A DNA stretch of 64,000 bases from Butyriboletus loyo. Its lineage: Eukaryota > Basidiomycota > Agaricomycetes > Boletales > Boletaceae. Both the position numbers and the translations under genes were made by a program. The notes beneath the pieces are model-generated. The model saw nothing but the letters and a program-made list of their open reading frames with translations. It searched no databases and had not been told where the DNA came from. Of this stretch, positions 59,706 through 64,000 are shown piece by piece; the stretch's first letter is position 1; each line of letters opens with the position of its first letter. The stretch spans positions 1 to 64,000 of the forward strand of contig JBBPSI010000067.1 of NCBI GenBank assembly GCA_038093515.1, given 5' to 3'.

Positions 59706-60388
59706 AGCATACTATATCTTCAGGGATGTGAGTGTGATCAATGATCTTGTATATACTTTTGACTTTCTTTCCTTTTTTTTGTGCGCGTATTCGAATTCGA
59801 GTTACTTGGTACGCCTCTGGAACATCATTGATGCTTTTTCTCTCTCTCGTCCACTAGACTGCCAAGGGGCATTTCATTTTACATGGTACTCGTAATCAGT
59901 ATCGGGCCACCCACCGGAAGAGTGTGTATAGGGTGATAAATAATGAAATGGCATCGTCGATGACACCTGCAACCGTGGAGATCTGAGGGTTTAATCATGT
60001 CTGGGATGGACGGGACTCGTGCATCATCGATGTCCTGGGCCAGGGCGAGGTACCTGAACTCTTGGGATCATTCTTGACATCTTCGTTGTCGCTCTAAATG
60101 GGTGTCGACTCGTGAAGAAACATGATCTGGTTCTGCCCACTCGTACACAGCACTGCGACAAAGCAACAAAATATAAATATATTCTGCCGGGAAAACGTAG
60201 ACTGACGCTGATCAGCCGAGCAATCTCCCTCACTCGTAAAGTTACATAGGAGACATGGTCAGAGACTATAAAGGATGGGTAGCGGTTAAAGCAGAGTGTG
60301 AGTAGGGTAAATGCACGAGAGAAAGCCCCTTCCCGAACCAGCGCGTCACGAAAGATGATCGTATACAACCGAATACAAGATCCCCGCT
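59706..60388. other. Intergenic region between convergent Sds3-like and RTF1 genes
   Basis: No gene is supported. The minus-strand frame that continues below 60389 is past the RTF1 stop in the spliced frame. The region likely holds both 3' untranslated regions. Confidence 0.45.
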
Positions 60389-62525
60389 TCAGAAGTCCCC
60401 GAGGTCGATTTCTATGCTTTCTATCACGGAGGCTTCTAAAGACTTGTTTTTCCGTTGCGCGACTTGCGAGCTCGCAACGACCGGTAATGGCAGTGGGGAT
60501 ATAGGTCGCGAACTTGCTGGGGGTTGCGGTGCAATGACAGGCGTTCCAGTCACATTCGGGGTTACTGACCTGTCCGGCACAAGATAGAACGAATGCAGTG
60601 GCAAGACAAAGTATCACAAAACCTAAACCACGAACAATAGGATAAAGTACAAACCTGGATGCATCATTAAACATCCTCGGTAGGGTCTTCAACCTTGCGC
60701 TTGGGTCGGATGGTGTGGCAACGCCCGAGCCTCCTGCATTCGCAAGCTTCCGTTCTCTTCGTTTCCGTTCAGCCTCGAGTAACTCGGCTTTTCGCACCGC
60801 TTCCAGGTTTGCTTTACGATTTCGCTCGTTGACTTTGGCGAGTTTGTCGGCAAGCGATTCTTCCTCCTCTCGAGTGGTTTGGATAACAGGGAGCTCCTTT
60901 AACTTAGCCTCGATGTCGGCCACTTCAGGGTAATCCTGACGTCGCATAGCCAGTGTCTTTGCTTGTATAAGGCGGGACCGTTCCATCGTAATGGCTGCTG
61001 CGCTCTGCTGTTGGTTAAACTGGTTCTTGCGTGCAACCATCGCTGTGATGTCACTCTAAATGATACCTCAGCGCCACAGTTGGCAATTGCAGTAGACGCC
61101 CAGACCTCTGTCATGGGTTGCGTGGCGAATTTGTGAAGCTGTGCAACCTTTTTTTCTAGCTGTCGTTTGGAAGGTAGTCGTACTTCGTCCACGGCACACG
61201 TTTTGCTAAGTCGCTCAAATTCCTTCTACACTCTGCCGCATCAGACCTGATGGTAGACAAGGATAAAGTACGCACTGTATCGAAGGCTACATTGGAGACT
61301 TTGTCCATATGAAACGTCTTGACTGACTTGCCATGCTTAAGCTCCAGTGTTTGATTGACAGTTCTGTCGTTGATCTTGTATGGTCGTGCGAGACCGGCAC
61401 CGAGATCTTGCGGCCTATTAACGCGGCAGTAGCAAAAGCTCCAAGTGTGACTCACTCGTCACCTCACATAACCGATACACCGGTTCGTTATTCTCTTGAC
61501 CAATCAGGTAACGTACCCAACCACCTTGCATGGGGAGCTTTCAGCTGGCAATGAATAGGCGCTGAATTGGACTTGCCTTTGACATAGTCCTCAAACCATG
61601 GTGCCATACAATACCTGGCAAGCATGTCCCGAGTAAGCCTACAGGACGACAGATCCTCAAGATTGATTGGTTCATCGTCAGGGTTAGGCTGTTTAGAGAA
61701 TAATTTGCGATCCTTTTCTTCCTCTTCTTCGTATTTAGTGATTTGGCCATCCTCTTCCTCACCAGACGAGGTATCCATGTCCATAGGTGACGATGAACGG
61801 TCCCGTTTGGGAGAGCCCGTGCGATTCTAGAAGCCATGAGAGATAAAGTCGGTTTTTGTATTGTCCATGCTTACACGCTTCTTCTCGTCCTTTGCTTTGC
61901 GCCGGGCTTTAAGCTCGTCAAGTTTCTTCGACTTCTCCTTCGTAACCCCTCTGACAGTATGTTGACCTGCGAATTGATCGTTAGACATTTCATGGTAAAG
62001 AGGGGGTATTATCAGCACGTTTCGCGGCTTTGGCCACTGCATCCGCATCGCCTGAGCCATTCTTTTGTTGCTTGATCATCTCCTGTAGTTTCCGTCTGTC
62101 TTGTATCTTTTGCATTTGTTCGAGTCGTTCAGCGAGAATATTCTCTCGGTCAATCTCAGACATTGCAAGTAGTCTATTCGGTGCAACGTCGATGACATGG
62201 GAATGCGGTGTCAAAGATTACGTTGTGGTACCTAGAGTAGAACTCACCGTTCCCTATCTGCATCATCCTCATACTTGCCTTCCAGGGGAAAGGGATTGAC
62301 ATCCTCCTCTTCACTTTCCGGGTCATTTCCCGAGTCGCTGTCGGAGGCGCTAATAGACTGATGTGTAGAAGATGGTGCCAGCTAAGCTAGTGCGAGTACA
62401 TACCTTGACTTGCGCTTCTTGTTTCCAGACTGTTTCGAGCCGCTAGCCTGGCGCTTTCGTTTCTTCTCGGTTGCTCCGGCAAGTTCGAGGAGTTCATCGT
62501 CAATATCGCCGTCGGAGTCAGACAT
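60389..62525 (-). CDS. RTF1: RNA polymerase-associated protein RTF1 (Paf1 complex)
   Basis: RTF1 links the Paf1 complex to SPT5 and promotes H2B ubiquitination. The start MSDSDGDIDDELLELAG (62525) precedes a basic, acidic and serine-rich N-terminus with ERLLAMSEIDRENILAERLE, typical of the histone-modification region. The Plus3 domain (about 61680-61150) reads DLSSCRLTRDMLARYCMAPW, WVRYLIGQENNEPVYRLCEV, GAGLARPYKINDRTVNQTLE and FHMDKVSNVAFD. The C-terminal coiled region has QQSAAAITMERSRLIQAKTL and RQDYPEVADIEAKLKELPVI. It ends SLEASVIESIEIDLGDF at 60389, as RTF1 proteins do. Several introns are needed. It is divergent from the amidase at 62722. Confidence 0.93.
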
Positions 62526-62721
62526 GGTCAAGTAAGAAAGTCGAGAACGACGAAGAGGTAGAAAAAGACGAGTTGCTGAACTGTTCTACCAGATGCTGTA
62601 AGTACCTGTTCGGATGTTTGGTCCTGTTTGTATCCTGTAGTGTCACGTGATGTAACATCCAAATCGGGTAACCCGGCGGTAGGCAAGAACATATAGGAGA
62701 TGGATTGCTTTGGTTTCGATC
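62526..62721. promoter_or_regulatory. Bidirectional promoter region between RTF1 and the second amidase
   Basis: 196 bases lie between divergent start codons. Nothing more specific is seen. Confidence 0.35.
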
Positions 62722-64000
62722 ATGGATCCAGAGATTAACATGGACCTCCCTGATCTCTACGAAGCCACCATCAGCGATATCCAAGAGGGCCTAGAGAGCG
62801 GCCGGTTCAAATCAACCCACCTCGTAAAGGTATGCTAGGCGTCTTCCCTTTGTGCTTTACAATGTCACCTTCGTAGGCATACTTGGCGAGAATTGAGCAA
62901 GTAAATTTGAAAGGTGCAGCTCTACATGCGGTATCAGAGACAAACCCTACCGCTTTGCGTCGAGCTGAAGATCTGGACGCTGAGAGATCTGAGCGCGGGA
63001 GTCGTGGACCACTCCATGGCATACCCATATTGATCAAAGACAATATCGCAACAGCTCATGAACTGGGGTAAGTTTCTCAAAGTTAATATCCTATAAAGCG
63101 ACTCTCAGTTCCTCCGATAGCATGAATACCACTGCTGGTGAGCACACCTTATCTTGTGGATCATTAGCTCTGACCCGTGATGAAAAGGCTCCTACGCGCT
63201 TGAGGGATCCGTCGTCCCTCGCGACGCGTTTGTGATATCAAGACTCCATGAGGCAGGTGCCATATTGTTAGGAAAAGCGAGCATGTCCGAATGGGCAAGC
63301 TTCCGTGGTGAAAAGGTTCCCAACGGCTTCTCTGCCCGCGGCGGGCAGACCATTGCTCCATATTATCCAAACCTCGACCCAAGTGCTTCCAGCTCCGGCA
63401 GTGCCGTTGCTTCAGCGATAGGTCTCACAGCAGCCGCCCTCGGCTCAGAGACAACAGGCTCCATCGTTCTCCCTGCTAGTCGGAACAATATCGTGGGGAT
63501 TAAGCCTACCCTCGGCCTTGTTTCGCGCTCTGGAGGTAGGTGGTGACTCATATATGGAATCGATTCATCTTGAGTGTGCTCTGCCATCAGTCATCCCTAT
63601 CTCTCCTCACCAAGATACGGTTGGCCCCTTGGCTCGTTGTGTCGCCGATGCGGCACTCCTTCTTTCCGTCATTGCTGGGAATGACCCGAGTGATACCTGT
63701 GATATTGGTCTGCCTCCACCCCAGGAATGGCCTGACTACAGCAGAGCATTGAATGCCGGCGCCTTACACGGAACACGGCTCGGGGTTCCCCGCGCGCTCT
63801 TCCAAGAAGACTCGGTCATCAATGACGCGTTCCAGAAGTCACTTGACGTCTTCCGTGACTTGGGCGCACACGTCATTGACCCGGTGGACTTCCCAAGCGC
63901 TCGCGAGCTGAAGCAATCAAAGGCAGAAGACATCGTTTTGACAGTCGACTTTAAAACAGCTCTAAACAAGTACTTGGCAGAGCTGGTGGAAGTCCCCACC
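62722..64000 (+). CDS. Amidase-signature family amidase, 3' end cut by window
   Basis: A paralogue of the amidase at 18186. The start MDPEINMDLPDLYEATISDI is followed, after an intron, by AYLARIEQVNLKGAALHAVS. The catalytic Lys is in GIPILIKDNIAT; the signature is DPSASSSGSAVASAIGLTAA with GSETTGSIVLPASRNNIVG. DTVGPLARCVADAALLL and GTRLGVPRALF follow, and the frame is open at base 64000 (VDFKTALNKYLAELVEVPT). Introns after LVK, after HELG, after NTTAG (17-base exon 63121-63137) and after SRSG sit at the same protein positions as in the first amidase. The protein lacks that gene's first ~18 residues but is otherwise collinear. Divergent from RTF1. Confidence 0.93.

Overview
The window is nuclear DNA of a filamentous fungus, most likely an agaricomycete basidiomycete. 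The genes are split by many short introns of about 50-70 bases with GT..AG ends. Several families present are typical of that group: DUF6534 membrane proteins, F-box/LRR proteins, a heme-thiolate peroxygenase and basidiomycete-type MIC10/MIC12. I cannot fix the genus from sequence alone. All coding calls were made by joining exons by eye, so outer limits are firmer than internal splice sites.

Layout. 1-3216 (+) is the 3' part of an OCRL/INPP5B-type inositol 5-phosphatase (phosphatase, ASH and RhoGAP-like domains). 3333-4932 (-) is a Cyp40-type prolyl isomerase. 5395-8176 (+) is a flavin monooxygenase. 9094-9746 (+) is a small membrane protein. 9717-17528 is a repeat-rich zone: a segmental duplication carries two copies of a DUF6534 membrane-protein gene, and a decayed pogo/Tigger-type DNA transposon with inverted termini lies between the copies. 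18186-20209 (+) is an amidase and 20412-21772 (+) a NOSIP-type U-box protein. About 21.9-23.2 kb looks like a decayed gene. 23506-24904 (+) is an unknown protein; 24963-25063 (-) is an intron-containing tRNA-Pro(CGG); 25155-26621 (-) is a tail-anchored unknown; 26870-28597 (-) is an F-box protein.

The central block is dense housekeeping DNA: SPT5 (28738-32537, +), MIC12 (32714-33306, +), a BRO1-domain protein (33509-36605, -), MIC10 (36698-37165, +) and a 71-residue membrane protein (37282-37568, -). A run of minus-strand genes follows: an APC-family transporter, a YIPF1/2-type Yip1 protein, a tRNA-t6A dehydratase (TCD family) and a probable DUF7587 membrane protein (to 45676).

45.7-50.9 kb is gene-poor. 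It holds a broken SUB2/UAP56 helicase copy and a cluster of three short MITE-like repeats, one of them inverted. After it come a peroxygenase (50872-51964, +), an F-box/LRR protein with histidine/glycine-rich inserts (53135-55127, -), an Sds3/Dep1-type Sin3-complex protein (55347-59705, +), RTF1 of the Paf1 complex (60389-62525, -) and the start of a second amidase (62722 to the window end, +).

Several genes share function: SPT5, RTF1 and the Sds3-like protein act in Pol II elongation or chromatin, and MIC10/MIC12 are in the same mitochondrial complex. The most unusual signals are a 4-base microexon in the phosphatase, very short exons in MIC10 and both amidases, the transposon end lying at the duplication boundary, and the inverted MITE cluster. 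I did not find a convincing undescribed multi-gene system.
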